NCBI GenBank assembly: GCA_004519485.1
Contig: CP038130.1
Coordinates: 1,258,574 to 1,322,573 of the forward strand
DNA: 64,000 bases
Reading direction: 5' to 3'
From: Nannochloropsis oceanica
Lineage: Eukaryota; Sar; Eustigmatophyceae; Eustigmatales; Monodopsidaceae
Below are positions 13,512 to 25,266 of this stretch, piece by piece. Numbering within the stretch: the stretch's first letter is position 1; each line of letters begins with the position of its first letter. The translations under genes and the position numbers were made by a program. The notes under the pieces are model-generated. The model saw nothing but the letters and a program-made list of their open reading frames with translations. It was not told where the DNA came from and did not search any database.

Positions 13512-13767
13512 CTAGTCCAAATGCATACTCTGTTCAGGCCGCCAATTGGCATGAGCGGAAGCTGTGGCAAAGGCATCCACTTGCTCCTCCGCCTCTCCGG
13601 TGTTGATATCCTTCATATTCAAGAAATTATAGTTGTTTTCGTTGTTGCTGCTGCTGCTCGTGATTCCCATCACCGCCGCTGCTGTCGTCTCACGGAGGAC
13701 GGACGTGTTCGCGAGTCCGCGTGTATCGAAAGCAATAGTGGTGTTAGGGTACGAGGGATACAGCTGC

Positions 13768-13805
<38 letters not shown>

Positions 13806-16800
13806 ATGGTGGTTATGGTTGTAATGGTACAGCTGCTGCTGCTGCTGCTGCTCTTCTTCTCTCTGATACCACATGGACTCAGAGGCAGGCGGTGGAGGGG
13901 AAAAAGTCGAAGGAAACAGGCTCTTTTCCTGTTGTTGCTGCTGTTGATGAAGATGTATCTGACTCTTGTCGTCGTCATCATCGTCGTAACGGCGCGGTCC
14001 AGGAGATGTAGGAGGGATGCGGTGGAAGGAGAGGGAGGTGGTGGTGGAAGCAGCGGTGGAGGGGGGCCGACGGACGGGAGGAGGGGCGAGAAGCATGCTT
14101 AAAGGGTCATTGGCTGTCGTTGCTGCAGGAGAGATGCAGAAGTCAGGGAAAGCAGGAGGGGGAGGAAAGAGTGACGAGGATGACGGGAATGAAGGGGCAG
14201 GAGGCCACATGGAGTGAGGGAGATGGGAGGCTCGGCTCGTCTGGCCGATGGACTGGTGGCCAAAAGGGTTGCTTGTTGTAGTTACGGTCGCTTCCCCTTG
14301 TCCTGTTGCAGCTTGAAACTCTGCAGAATTGAATGGATTCGTGATGGAAGAGGAAGGGGGAGGAGGAGGGGGAGAGGGGGCATCTTGGTGTGTGGTTGTG
14401 GGTCCTGAAGGAATAAGACCATCTTCTGGGGTATCTGTTCCTGTCGCTGATGGTACTGTAGCTCCTGCTATCGCTGGAGAGGGGTCAAAGAAGGAATTGG
14501 TGGTGGTGAAAGTTCGCCAAGGGCTGGGCGTGTCTCGCACTTCTTTGGTGGAGAGAAATGAAGGAGGAGGAGCAGAAGGAAGAGGAGGGGGAGGGACTGA
14601 AGGAGGAGGGGGGGGAGGAGGAGGAGGAGGGAGAACCGAAGAAGTGGGGGGGGGGGGAGGGGGAGGAGGAGGTGTTGGTGGTGCCGAGTGTAAAAATGTA
14701 GGCGGGGCGGTAGAAACTGGGTGATGAAGTGGAGGAGGGAAGGTAGGGGTAGGGGAAGCCCGGTGTTGATGTTGGTATTGGTAGGAGGAAGTAGGTGGAG
14801 GGGAAGGAGGAAAGAAAGCGGGTGCTGTGCGGGATAGCGACGCCGATGATGATGCACATGCAGAGGAGGCAGGCCCACTCCCAGCTATCGAGCACTGTGC
14901 TGATTCCCAACGATGCTCCATCTGCTGATGTTCCTCCTGCTGCTGCGCCTGCTGCTCCTCCTCCTGCTGCTGCACCACCTGTATGCTCATTGACCCTCCC
15001 GCGCGAGAAAAGGCCTTAGTAGGTCCGTGGCTTCTCCTGCAAGTGTCATCGTCGGAATTGCCACAGGTGCGATTTCCCGTGGTGATGGTCAAACTATTCA
15101 TCCCCCTAGCCGCCGAGCATGGACGGCTGCTGAAGCATGAGGGCGACCCCCTTCGAGAAGCGGGGCTCGTCCCCTTCCCTTTACCCAGGCCCGTGCTTCG
15201 ACCAGGGGAGGGGGCACGGTCAGCAATGCCACCAAGAATAGACGTAGCGTAAGTGGAAGAGAAGGAGGTAGATGCCCAGGAACGTGCATGCCTTTTTGGC
15301 TGCCGATGGTGCTGCTGTTGGTGCTGCTGCTGGTGCCACGAATCACGGCCATGCTCAGCCCCAAATCCCGTTGTCATTCCGCCACGGCCCGCTGCTCCCT
15401 TTGTGGCCCCTCCCTCCCCTCCTCGTCCCTCCCCAAAACGCTCCGCCCAAACCGGTGTGCTCCTCTGACTGAGGGGCTGCGGCTGCGATGGAGCCAAATG
15501 CCGGTTCATGTTCCTAATAAAAAACTCCGAACCTCCTCCACCTCCTCCTCCCCTTCCTTCTCCCATTCCTCCCTCCATCCCTCCCCCTTCTACTCCTCCT
15601 ACAGATATGTACGACGGTGCCGGGGAAATATTGCCCAAGGAACTCATACGCGAATGAGGTCGAGAAGACAAAGAGGAAGAAAAGGCATCGTGGTGATGGT
15701 GGTACTGATGATGGTGTTGGTAGAAGGTGGCAACAGCAGCACCTGCTGCAGCAGCACTAGCAGTGGTTGTAGAAGAAGATATCACAGGCACAGAAGGTAT
15801 CGCGTACAGACGGGAAGGAGCCCGGCTTCTACTGCTGGCGTTGGCGGCCCCGGTAGATGTGGTGGTAATGCCTGCTGCCTTACTCGTAAGGCATGAGGAA
15901 GGCGAAGGGGGAGGAGCACCTGTGTACATATGGGCGCTGCTGCCGCTCCCAGGCCTGCTACTCCTAGCAGCAGTAGCAGTAGTAGTAGCAGCAGCAGAAG
16001 ATGAGGGGATTAATGGTAAGGCCCGATAGCGCAGGGGAGCGGAAGGACGGTGGGTGGGGTGATATACGGAGGGGGGAAGCGAATAAACACTCAGGTTGGT
16101 ATTGAATTGAGCGAAGCTACTGCTGCTGACCGGCACGTTGCTTCCCTCTCTCGTTCCTGTAAGAAGGACGAGGCGCGAGCCGACGAATGCGAGACCTTTG
16201 GGGCGAGATAAGGGGGGGAGAGTGATGGTAAAAAGGACATGGATTCCGACCGTGGAGGAGGAGGATGAGGAAGGGAGGGAGAAAGAAGAGGAGGAACCAC
16301 CCAGTCGAAGGAGGGTGATGGTGTCAGAAGTGTGAGAGCCAATCGCAGCCAAGGCGTGTGTGGAGGGCTCGCCTGGTAAGCCACTGCCGACGGGGCGCAC
16401 GGCGAGGAGATCGGGCATGGCCACATGGGGAACAGTGGTGGTCTCGATGTCGATGAGACGGGTGGAGATATCTCCGATATGGCTTCTCCTCATGCTACTC
16501 GGGTTACCGCTACTGATGGGACTATTACTATCATTTTTGTTGTAGCTATGATTGTTGTTGGTATAGGGAAAATGGATGAGGTGGAGAGCCGAGCCAATGG
16601 AGCTTGTGCGCATGGATAACCTAGGGCCAGCGATGGGACTAGGACTTGATCGTCGGGAGGATAAGCAAGGGCTGCTGCTGCTGCTACTGCTACTGCGCCC
16701 ATTCCATGCAGGGTTGGCAGGAGAAGCAGCACGAGGGTCAATCAGGCTGAGGTCTGTATCGCTGGTGGCGGCGAAGCTGTGGGGGCCGGCAGGACGGATG

Positions 16801-17735
16801 GCACGGACGCGTTTTCGCAAGGGGGTATCAGCAAAGCGCAGGTTGCTGAGGTCGAGGTCTTCGAGGGAGAGATTCGGATTATGAGGGAAACCGTAGATTC
16901 GGAGTACCCCTTCCATACACATGGCGAGGTGCCGGCCCCACTGCGACCAGGCGACTGACTCCAAGGCACCAGGCAAAGCGGGGGAAAAAGACGAGACTTT
17001 GAATCCAGCAAGCTTAGAGTCCGTGTTCTGGTGGTGGGCCATCTCGCCGTCTGCCCGAGGCAGCTGTACCAAGCTTACTTGTGTGATGTCATGTACGCAT
17101 AAGAGGGGTCGCACGGCCGTTGGATGCCAGAGCAAGCCGGTGGGTTTGCGGCCGAGCTTAACCTGTCCAAGCTTAGTCGCCAGCAATTCCACGACAACTT
17201 CTACTGATGGTGCTGGTGGCTGTGGTGTGCGGGCCTGTCCTCCTTCCTCATCAGTGCCGACTTGGGAGGACAAGAAAGGGCTGGAGGAGAGCTGCATGTG
17301 ATAGACCGCCACAAAGGTAGGCCATGCGATGGCTAGCAGATTGTTGGGTAATGTCACATCCGGACACCAGCTTACGTGCAAGGCGTTTTGACGGTCGCGT
17401 CCGGCAGCACTGGCGTTGTTGAGACAGCTGTCACCACTCCGAGTATCATATACCATGGATGGAGGCCGAAGGACGCAGCCGGTGTGCACACTTGGCTTGT
17501 CAGGCGCGTAGTTGTAAAGATGAACTTCAGGTCCGTCCGCCAGGGCGAGAATTTGCAACTGCTGGCTAAAGGCTTGCGCTAGATAGTTGTGGCCGAACGA
17601 ACGAAGGATGCTGCCCTTCCGTAGAGGACCTGAGATGCTGGCGTGAAGCTGCTCCGTGGTTGGGGTCGATGAGCGCGCGACGGGCGAGGCATTTATCCTC
17701 CTTGCACCAACGAGGGGGGTGGGTAGGGTCGCCAT
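13512..17735 (-). CDS. Giant Q/P/S-rich protein with WD40-like N-terminus
   Basis: One uninterrupted 1,407-codon frame starting at the ATG at 17735. Residues ~40-330 look like beta-propeller blades: short hydrophobic strands with phrases such as LHVSWCPD, GLLWHP and LRIYGFP. The rest is low complexity: Ser-rich (~340-640), Gly-rich, long poly-Pro blocks (~1010-1080), and poly-Gln/His near the C-terminus with up to 14 consecutive Gln. A propeller followed by a disordered Ser/Pro linker recalls EDC4/Varicose-type mRNA decapping scaffolds, but the C-terminal helical domain of that family is not evident, so this is only a suggestion. Codon use and the long open frame support a real gene. No intron is needed. 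Confidence 0.7.
13761..13806. repeat. CTG/CAG trinucleotide tract (poly-Gln coding)
   Basis: An interrupted (CTG)n run that reads as poly-Gln on the minus strand in the large Q-rich protein. Similar shorter runs lie at ~13830-13852 and ~13930-13947. Confidence 0.85.
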
Positions 17736-18828
17736 GGTGGTGACTTGCTGGACGAATTTTTTGCCCCGCGGACCCGACCACTGTAAAATCTGGACCTAGA
17801 TCCGATTGGATAGCTCTCTGTCAAGTGTAGATGTATGTTCGACCTGGATTATTTGTAAGTGCGGCTGTGCTTGATGATGGAGGGTAGTGGGCCCATAGTC
17901 ATATAACGGACGCATCGCCCATCATCTAGATTGATAACATGCAGCGAGCGGCGGGGAGGTTTACAGTATATATAATATCCTTCCTCCATGGGAAGGCACA
18001 ACCCGTTAAACGGCTGGTGCTGCTTGCCAATCTCATGATTAAATACCTAAATACCGCAAAAAAGCAACATTGAAGCATTCTTCGTCTCGCGGCGCCACTC
18101 TTAGGCGATACCGAAGTTCAGTTAACCTCACGTCCATGGTGTGACGTGCCCAGGCTACAGAAGGGGCTTGGCCGCGACGCGATGAAATTGAGTAGGCAGT
18201 ACACTGAAATTCAGATACGCGGTGATGATGGTGGGGGAGGACCACCAGCAGCAGCAGCAGAAGCAAGGAGAAGCATACTCGTCCCCTGTGCAGCACGAGT
18301 GAGAAAAAGTACCAAAGCGACGCTTTAAACAACGCTACCTGGCATTATCCAAAAAGGGAAGGCTTCCTGAAGTTTGATAGTCTTTTTTCACATGTCTTCA
18401 TTTATTTGTCATTATTGTGGCATCTATTTTCACAAGTCGTCTGTGGCCGCAGTATTGTCGAGAGTCATCCTCACACAAACACGCACCACACTTGCACCCT
18501 CTTTACACTATTTCAGCCATTTCCTCAACTGGTTTCTCTTTTATCCATGCGCTTGCAGCATACTTTTCTATTCGTGTACTCATCCCTTTGTCTTTCATTC
18601 ATTACTTTGATATTTTCTTCTCCATCCCTGATTCTCCTAATGCGTGATGACGCGCACACCTCCCAGCTTGTCCAGTTTATACTTGAACGTCTCGTCCGGT
18701 GCCGCAATGAACATCTGTTTTTTATGAAAGGAGAGGCGTAAGTGAGTATTACATACATGTCATTGCCCTGTGAGTATAACAGACCTTGTTTTGCATCTCC
18801 TAGTCTCCTCCCCCCCTCCTTCCCTTCC
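17736..18828. other. Intergenic region with 5' and 3' flanks of two minus-strand genes
   Basis: Upstream of the Q-rich protein and downstream of the permease. No ORF has recognisable content. A TATA-like tatatataat run at ~17968 is 230 bp upstream of the Q-rich gene's start, but nothing ties it to that promoter. A short CAG run lies at ~18247. Confidence 0.4.
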
Positions 18829-21055
18829 CTAGAAACTTACCATGTTCACCGGCACCTTTAGCTCCTGGTGCAAGAATTCAATCAAGGGCGGCCCAAAATG
18901 CCCCTCAATTATCAATAGCGAGCACTTCACCTTCGGGTACATGGTATCAAAACTTTCCACATGCTTGGCGAGCAATGGTGGAGGAGACTTTTCTTTGTCG
19001 TGCACGTGAATCACCATCAAATGCCTCGATTGCTCGTTCGCCGTCACGTAAAGCAACGCCTTGTTCAACACGTATACATCATCAGCCTTGCAGAAAAAAA
19101 CCGACGGGACCGCCTGTGCCAGGGCCAGCTCTCGCTGTAGCGCCTGGGTGCTCACTCCTGGACAGACACCCCTCAGCATTAACACAGCAAACCTCAACAG
19201 TTTCGTCCACTGGAACATGCCTAAGACCAACGCCCCCACTGCGGCAACATAGGCGAGGAAGACGAGGAGGACCTGTGGGTCGCCCATCAAATTCCCAAGC
19301 AGCCCTATGAAGATCATGATGAAGGCAACAACGACACTCACCCAGGAAACGGTTACCTCTCGCGGTAACGACGGTCGTTTAAACTTCAGCAACATGGTGC
19401 CGAAGGTGAAGAGGAGGAGGACGGCCAGAAACGCCAGCGAATACACACCCGAGAGGTCCGTGACGTCGCCATCCAAAATAAGGACGAGCGCGGCCGACAG
19501 ACAAAGGTAACCTAATATGATATTATGCGTGGTCCGCCTCCACTTATTCCGGTGGAGCAAAAACTGCGGCAAACATCGGTCGGCAGCCATGCGCGAGATC
19601 AGCCCACATACCCCCACGTACGCTGTCAACAAAGACCCGGACAAAACCAAAAACGCGTCTAAGCTCACCCACACCTCTAACCACTTCCCCCCTCCCCCCT
19701 CTCCCACTCCTAACCCATTTCCACCATCCCCCCCCCCCCCTGCCTACCACCCATGTCCCTACGTGCTTGGCCATCTTCGCCAAGACCACCGACTCATCCT
19801 CCACAATCCTCGCAAGCGGCAGCACCCCGAGAGCCAAAAACGAGATCATCGGGTTAAATACAATGGCACCCACCCACATATTCCTCAATGTCTTCAAGAA
19901 CACCCCCGGCGCTTGGGACTGAACAAACTGCGACGAACTCTCGAAACCAGACACACCCAGGATCGCGCTACTGTACCCGAAAAATAATGCCGTGGCGAAG
20001 GATCCCGAACGGATGATCCCACCAAGTTGGACGTCAGGAAAGGGTGTATTCAGGTTCTCGCGGAGTGTAGAGGGGTCACAGATGACGTAGACGGCGCTAC
20101 AGACACAGAGGAGGGTAAGCGTGAAAATGTGCACGACGAGAATAATCTGCGCCACACCCGCGCTTTCCTTAATCCCCATCAGAACAAGCATCGCAAATAG
20201 GAACAAGAGCCCCAGGATAGCTAGCAAGGGATGCGGGACCCTAACGACTTTGTCCAAGTAATCAATGGCACTGGTTGCAGACACCACGCCCGTGGCGATG
20301 TACGAGACGAGGGCAAGAGTAGCGGCAAAGGAAGCGATGCCCTTGCTGGTGCTATTGAGGAGAACATTAAACGAGCCGCCGTTCATTGGCAGGGCAGTGA
20401 TCGCCTCAGCATAGAGGTATCTAGGAGATGGAAGGGCGCGGGAGGGGAAAGGATGGAAGGGCGCGGGAGGGGAAAGGGAGAGGGAGGTGAGGTCAAAGCA
20501 TATTAAAGGTAAAACGGACCTCCCTTCCCCCCAGGCTTTTTCTTATCATATATCATATCATGCGCCCCATGTACCTTACCTGATCAAATACAACACACAC
20601 GACACCATCAATAACGCCACAGGCGCCATCTTCCCAGCAGACACCGTCACTAGCCCCACCACATACAAGCAACTGGCCATGATGTCATTCCCACAAATCG
20701 CCGTCGCCTCCCATTGATTCAGTTTAGGGGGTTGTCGATGGTCCATGTCTGCCTCAATTTTTGCCAGCTCCTCGTCCGTCACAGTCATTTGCAGATTATA
20801 GCGACCCCATCCAGGAAAGGCCCAGGTCTCGATGTTGCTCTTAGAGGAGAGGCGGTCCCGCCAGCCGACAGGAGCGAAGGTGGGAGGCCGGTGCAATTCA
20901 TGCGAGTGCTGCTGATGAGAGGAGGCGGAAACGAGCAGTTCGTGGGGGTTGGAGAGGCCCCACGATTCAATGGATTCGGTGCGGGACAGCAAGGGCACGG
21001 CCTCTGTAGGCGATGTGGCACCAGGTTGGAGTGGCGCCTTTCGTTGCTTAGACAT
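18829..21055 (-). CDS. APC-superfamily amino-acid permease
   Basis: Three exons on the minus strand: 21055-20580, 20420-19763 and about 19683-18829, giving about 662 aa. The first intron (phase 2) joins VLYLI|RYLYAEAITALP cleanly. The second begins at GTAGGG after AKMAKH; its acceptor is ambiguous (AAG at 19684 is chosen because it keeps phase 0 and runs into WLEVWVSLDAF). About 12 hydrophobic segments follow a ~110-residue hydrophilic N-terminus. Features fit amino acid/polyamine permeases: a first TM with a GND...VGL turn, GIKESAGVA, FFGYSSAILGVSGFESS, and AYVGVCGLISRMAADRCLP. The C-terminal ~130 residues are cytosolic-like. Substrate cannot be read from sequence. The second intron contains a C-rich tract. 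Confidence 0.85.
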
Positions 21056-21710
21056 TACGAGTTTATGGTGGTGGTTTGATGCAGGGCCAAGATAAGGAGA
21101 GATCGAAGGACGTCGGCTGGGTTATCGAGTTGCCAGGACGGTCTCTGGAGCGGCAGGCAGGGGTGGGAAGGCACGGTCAAGGTGGCGACGCAGCGGAAAG
21201 CACCGCCGGAAAGGTATGTTCGTGGTGCCTGCATGTACATTGTGGGTTGAAGTGGATATTGAGAACGGACAGGACCGGCACAAGAAGTTAAACTCCCAAG
21301 GCTGTGGATAGCAGAGCAAGTGCACACTCAAACAACCAGGAGAATGAATCGATTGGTGTTTGAGAGATGATGGGGGAGAGAAAAAGTAGGGCATGATATT
21401 GTCCAGGCCCGAAGAGGAAAAGAAAAATTGGGAGACCATCGCACACACACGTGTGACCTGATGATTGTCCAGCTTTTCTTGGGTTCCAAGGATCATCATT
21501 TTTACGGTATGGCATATCACTATCATTACCACCTTACAGGATGCATCCATGCGGGCCGGCGGCGGTCGTCCAAATTTACCGCCCCTTCATTCCTCTATCC
21601 GGTATTTTCCTCCTCCTTTCGTTTCGTATCATTTCAATATATAAAGTGATGCTCTGGCTGTTGAGGCATGGGAGGCAGGCTGGTGAACTTCAGTGGGCGT
21701 GCTGCCTCAC

Positions 21711-21945
21711 TGTTGATTACGACTCACGATGCTTTCATTAGCGAACTGGCCCGACGACGTGGAGACAGACTTGCAATCCTGGTTGGTTAAAGATGGTATT
21801 CTTGATAATGACGCACCACGCTTTCATTGATGACCTGATCCAAGGAAGAGGAGTGATTTTTATAAGCCTGGGCAGATGTGTCGGTGAGGCTCATAGTTGA
21901 TTACGACTCACGACGCTTTCGTGACCTGGCCCGAGGAGCGGAAGG
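21711..21945. repeat. Diverged ~92-bp tandem repeat, three copies
   Basis: The core ttgattacgactcacg followed by a-gctttc begins at ~21712 and ~21897, with a more diverged copy (ttgataatgacgcaccacgc) at ~21803. Each is followed by variants of gacctggcccgaggag. The regular spacing of about 92 bp argues for an old tandem duplication. Degraded transposon ends are an alternative. Confidence 0.6.
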
Positions 21946-22550
21946 CAAGGAATTTGTATTGCATTGGGAGACAGGCTTCCGAGCCCGGGTGAGGTACTTT
22001 TTGATAAAGGCCCTTATGATAAACCCTTAAGAACTATGCCCCTCTTTTTTGTGGGAGTAAGTACCCATCTGGTAGGTAGCACTCCACTAGACGGGGTATG
22101 ATGCGTGGTGTGCATTGTTAATTGTGCGTGAATGTGTGTTCGTAAAAACACTTGCATAGAATGAGCTAATATTTGTCATCAACATATGCCTATTATTGTT
22201 ATCGGGTAAGATGGCCGGCTACAGAACACACTGCTATGGGCTTTCATTGGTCGCAAGATTATTCTCCAATAAGAGACGATGTGGACTTTCATTTAGCCGT
22301 AGTTGTGATTTTATTGATTCTTTCGTGAGATCGATGCAAACAATGGTTAGGCTTAAATTGTATCAAAGTGTGCAAAAATATGTTGACTAGTGTTTTGGGC
22401 ATTCCGAGACAAGGCACGCGTCACGCTACAAGGGTGTTGGCTTCAGGCTACTCCAGGTTATTTGTTGCATGTTGAGCAACAGCTGCTGCACTACCAGCAC
22501 AGTGGTTTATAAGGTGCTGTAGAATGCCTTCCCCTCCTCCCAAGAGCTAA

Positions 22551-22794
22551 GACAACCGTGCATGGCGCCGCCTTCCTTGCATAGCATTTGGCTCGCTGCT
22601 TCCTTCACTGCTGCCGCATCCACCCCCACATCCCCCACCAGCACCCAACCACCACCACACACCCCGAAGCCACACTCCCACAGAAGGCCCCCCACGCTAG
22701 CCTGGAAGCGAAAGACAGCATCATAGCACCACCAGTGTGACAGTGGGCGCCGAGACAAGCGTGCGCGGCGCCACCTCCCTTGCATAGCATGTCC
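22551..22794. repeat. Diverged direct repeat pair, about 203 bp apart
   Basis: The segment gacaaccgtgcatggcgccg continuing to ttgcatagcat (22551-22590) recurs as gacaagcgtgcgcggcgcca continuing to ttgcatagcat (22754-22790), with about five mismatches. This may be a decayed repeat element or local duplication. Confidence 0.6.
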
Positions 22795-23182
22795 TTCCCT
22801 GGCCATACCCGCCTCATACCATCCTCTCCCTGTCCTATCAGCACCGCGGCGACACCCTATTTTCGCCCTTGTGCCGCGGACAACACCGCACCCTTCGAGA
22901 GAACGGTCATTAGACCAAAGGGGGCACCTTGCCTACTCACTGCACATCTGTTCACCATCAGGATGAGTAATTGGCGCCTACTATTCGTAGCCCCATCCAA
23001 CCCACTTTTTATCTCAGCACGCCTTTCTCGGGGCGACGAGCTTTTATGCGGACATCGTCTTCATTTGTGTGCCTTAGTCTGTTGAGATGAGTCATGATCC
23101 TTTGAATACGACAATCGAGTTTCTTTACCAGATTTTCACCGTTCTAAATAACCCTCCCTTTTTTACCTCCAAAAATACAGAA

Positions 23183-24022
23183 ATGTCCTCGTCAACTGAG
23201 ACTGCTAAAACCGAGCGACCGGATTGGGCCAAGCGGAAGAGATCGCAGGGAAGACTGAAGATGAAATGTTCAAAGTGTTGTCTTCCCGAACGACTGGCGC
23301 CTGGTTAGTAACCGACAGTTAATGTAGTGCTCATCGAAAGCCTGGAGCGACAGATTCGCAACACGTCTGAAATCATCGTAAGAGCATCACTCCTGGTAAA
23401 TGAGGTGTTGCATTGCAACTTCCAACACAACTACAATCGTCCAGTCGAAAATCAAGTCGCCTTTTCGAATCTGGGCCAAACGTTCGTAACCGCCTGCTTC
23501 ACTGAAGGCTTGAAGTTGCACACCAATTATCTAACGCGGCTTACCGCAAAGTCGTCAAGGATATTTTCCAGGATAAATTTCAATCCGTACGTCCACTTGA
23601 GCAGTGGTGATTACAAGGTTATCACTATGGGGGCACAGTTCTACTCGACGAATTTTGCAGCGTCGACATGGACCTCATTTGTTGGCCGACAACGGGATTT
23701 TGTGCAATTCTGGCTTCAAGATCATGGATTGGCGTTACAGGAAGTGTCGGCTTACTGTGCTCAATGACTCATGAACGGCTGGAAAGAAACCTGCGGTCTC
23801 CTGGAAACGGCGGCACAACGACAATCAGGCGAGGAGGGGGGAGAGGAAGAGAGGAGGAAGGATGAGGGAGGGGGGTGGGGAAGAGGGCAGAGGGGAAGAG
23901 AAGGAAGGGGAAGAGTAAGAGGATCGCCAAGGGCAACATCGACAGCAAGAGTAATAGCAACGGCAATAGCACCAGCAACAGCAGTAGCAATAGCAACAGC
24001 AGCAGCAGCAGCAGCAGCTGCT

Positions 24023-24055
<33 letters not shown>

Positions 24056-24710
24056 ATGGCACGAACACGAGCACGAGCACGAGCACGAGCACCAGCAGCA
24101 GCAGCATGGGGGAGGATGGAGAGGGGGCATGCGGCGCTGGCCCTCTGATGGCAATCCCGGAAAATGTCCGATCCTTCATCAACGAGGAACGACGGCTTCT
24201 AAAACTGGAGGGCTCTGCCTGCCTGGATGTCAAGAATAAGACCTCAGTGGAAGGGCTCTTTCTCCCGTATCTGTACCACATCTTGCACGGGTATCATCAA
24301 AGGCATCTGGAGGTACAATGAAAGACAAAAGACAATACCGAAATGCATGAGAGAGAGGAGGTGTAGGAGTAGGAGCAGGAGGGAGAGGAGGTGTGGGAGT
24401 AAGAGCACGAGTGGGAAGGAGGGGAGGGAGGGGAGGACGGATGAGAGGTAGAGGATTGGCGGGAGGGGAAGCAGCAGTAGCAGCAGCATCAGTAGCCGAG
24501 GAGGAGAAGGAGGATGAAGAGGAGAAGGAGAAGGAGGAAAAGAGGGGTGGTGGGATTTTACTTGCCGGCGGACTTTGTTGGTATGAAGCCTGTAAACACG
24601 TCGTATCTCGAGATGGCAATGCGGCACGCAACATCCTGCGGTTTTTTAGGAGTATTTCAGTGGAGAAAGTCGTCTCCACGAGCTCCGGTATGGTCAATCG
24701 CGGCAGGTGA
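23183..24710 (+). pseudogene. Decayed Fanzor-like (eukaryotic TnpB-type) nuclease gene
   Basis: Pieces of one gene appear in order on the plus strand. First, 23183-23767 is a single frame interrupted by adjacent TAG and TAA codons at ~23305-23310; it encodes a basic start and a helical segment IRNTSEIIVRASLLVNEVL like TnpB/Fanzor N-terminal domains. Second, 24150-24321 encodes a short segment (LFLPYLYHILHGYHQRH). Third, 24540-24710 encodes CWYEACKHVVSRDGNAARNI, matching the RuvC-III pattern RDxNAAxNI with upstream Cys found in TnpB and Fanzor proteins. The central region with the RuvC-I Asp and RuvC-II Glu is absent, replaced by (AGC)n and (GAGG)n low complexity. Family knowledge: Fanzors are RNA-guided nucleases carried by eukaryotic transposons. 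The stops and lost catalytic core say this copy is dead. The C-terminal motif is the main evidence; no terminal repeats were identified. Confidence 0.45.
23941..24105. repeat. AGC/AAC/ACG-type microsatellite block
   Basis: About 165 bp of degenerate trinucleotide repeat: (agc)n, (aac)n, then (gcacga)n. It separates the N-terminal and C-terminal remnants of the Fanzor-like gene and reads as Ser/Asn/Thr runs. Confidence 0.85.
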
Positions 24711-25266
24711 TGCGGACGTTGTATAAGTTGCCTTCCCTCTGACCTCCTCTTTTTTTTTCCTTCTCCTAGCCCTGTATGGGCCATCCGAGGACTTCACTGG
24801 TGAAATCCCTGTCAAAGCCATTTAAAACTCGGCAAAAATAAGGGAGGAATATGCAATGATCTATCGTTGGAAGGCTTTCCGTCGTGCTTAATCCTAAGAG
24901 GAGGCACGCTTGTGTAAATACAGGTGTTTGCATTTGTCTGCGGATTGGTTGCACGCGATAATTTTGGGATAGTAGGAAACTACAGAGAAGCTCGAACAAC
25001 CATACATGACGCCAATTTGCCCGACTCGGACGCCAGTCGGTGCGGGGCTCTACGTTTTGTGTCTTTATGTGTATGTGTCTATTCAAGTGGCCAACTGGGC
25101 TGCGCGTAGGCAAAGGAAACCAGGAATAACTAATTAGTTTTATGCCGTGTTTTATCTGAACGTAAGGACGGCTAGCTTGCTTTCCTTCTCACGACCACCA
25201 CTTCACGGCGACATAGCAACTCGTCACGATACTTCGTACATCCTAGGCCCATCCCACAACAAGCCT
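24711..25266. other. Intergenic region upstream of the SET-domain gene
   Basis: No supported gene. A T-run and pyrimidine stretch at ~24745-24770 could be an old acceptor. Otherwise nothing stands out. Confidence 0.4.

Larger units (their letters stand above)
21056..23182. other. Gene-poor region with diverged repeats
   Basis: More than 2 kb with no supported gene. It contains a three-copy ~92-bp tandem repeat (21711-21945) and a dispersed ~36-bp direct repeat (22551 and 22754), each listed separately. ORFs here are short and show no family signature. Confidence 0.55.

Noticed and set aside
24360-24560. GAGG-rich block as a separate gene
   Set aside because: Low-complexity reading in all frames; better seen as sequence replacing the Fanzor core.
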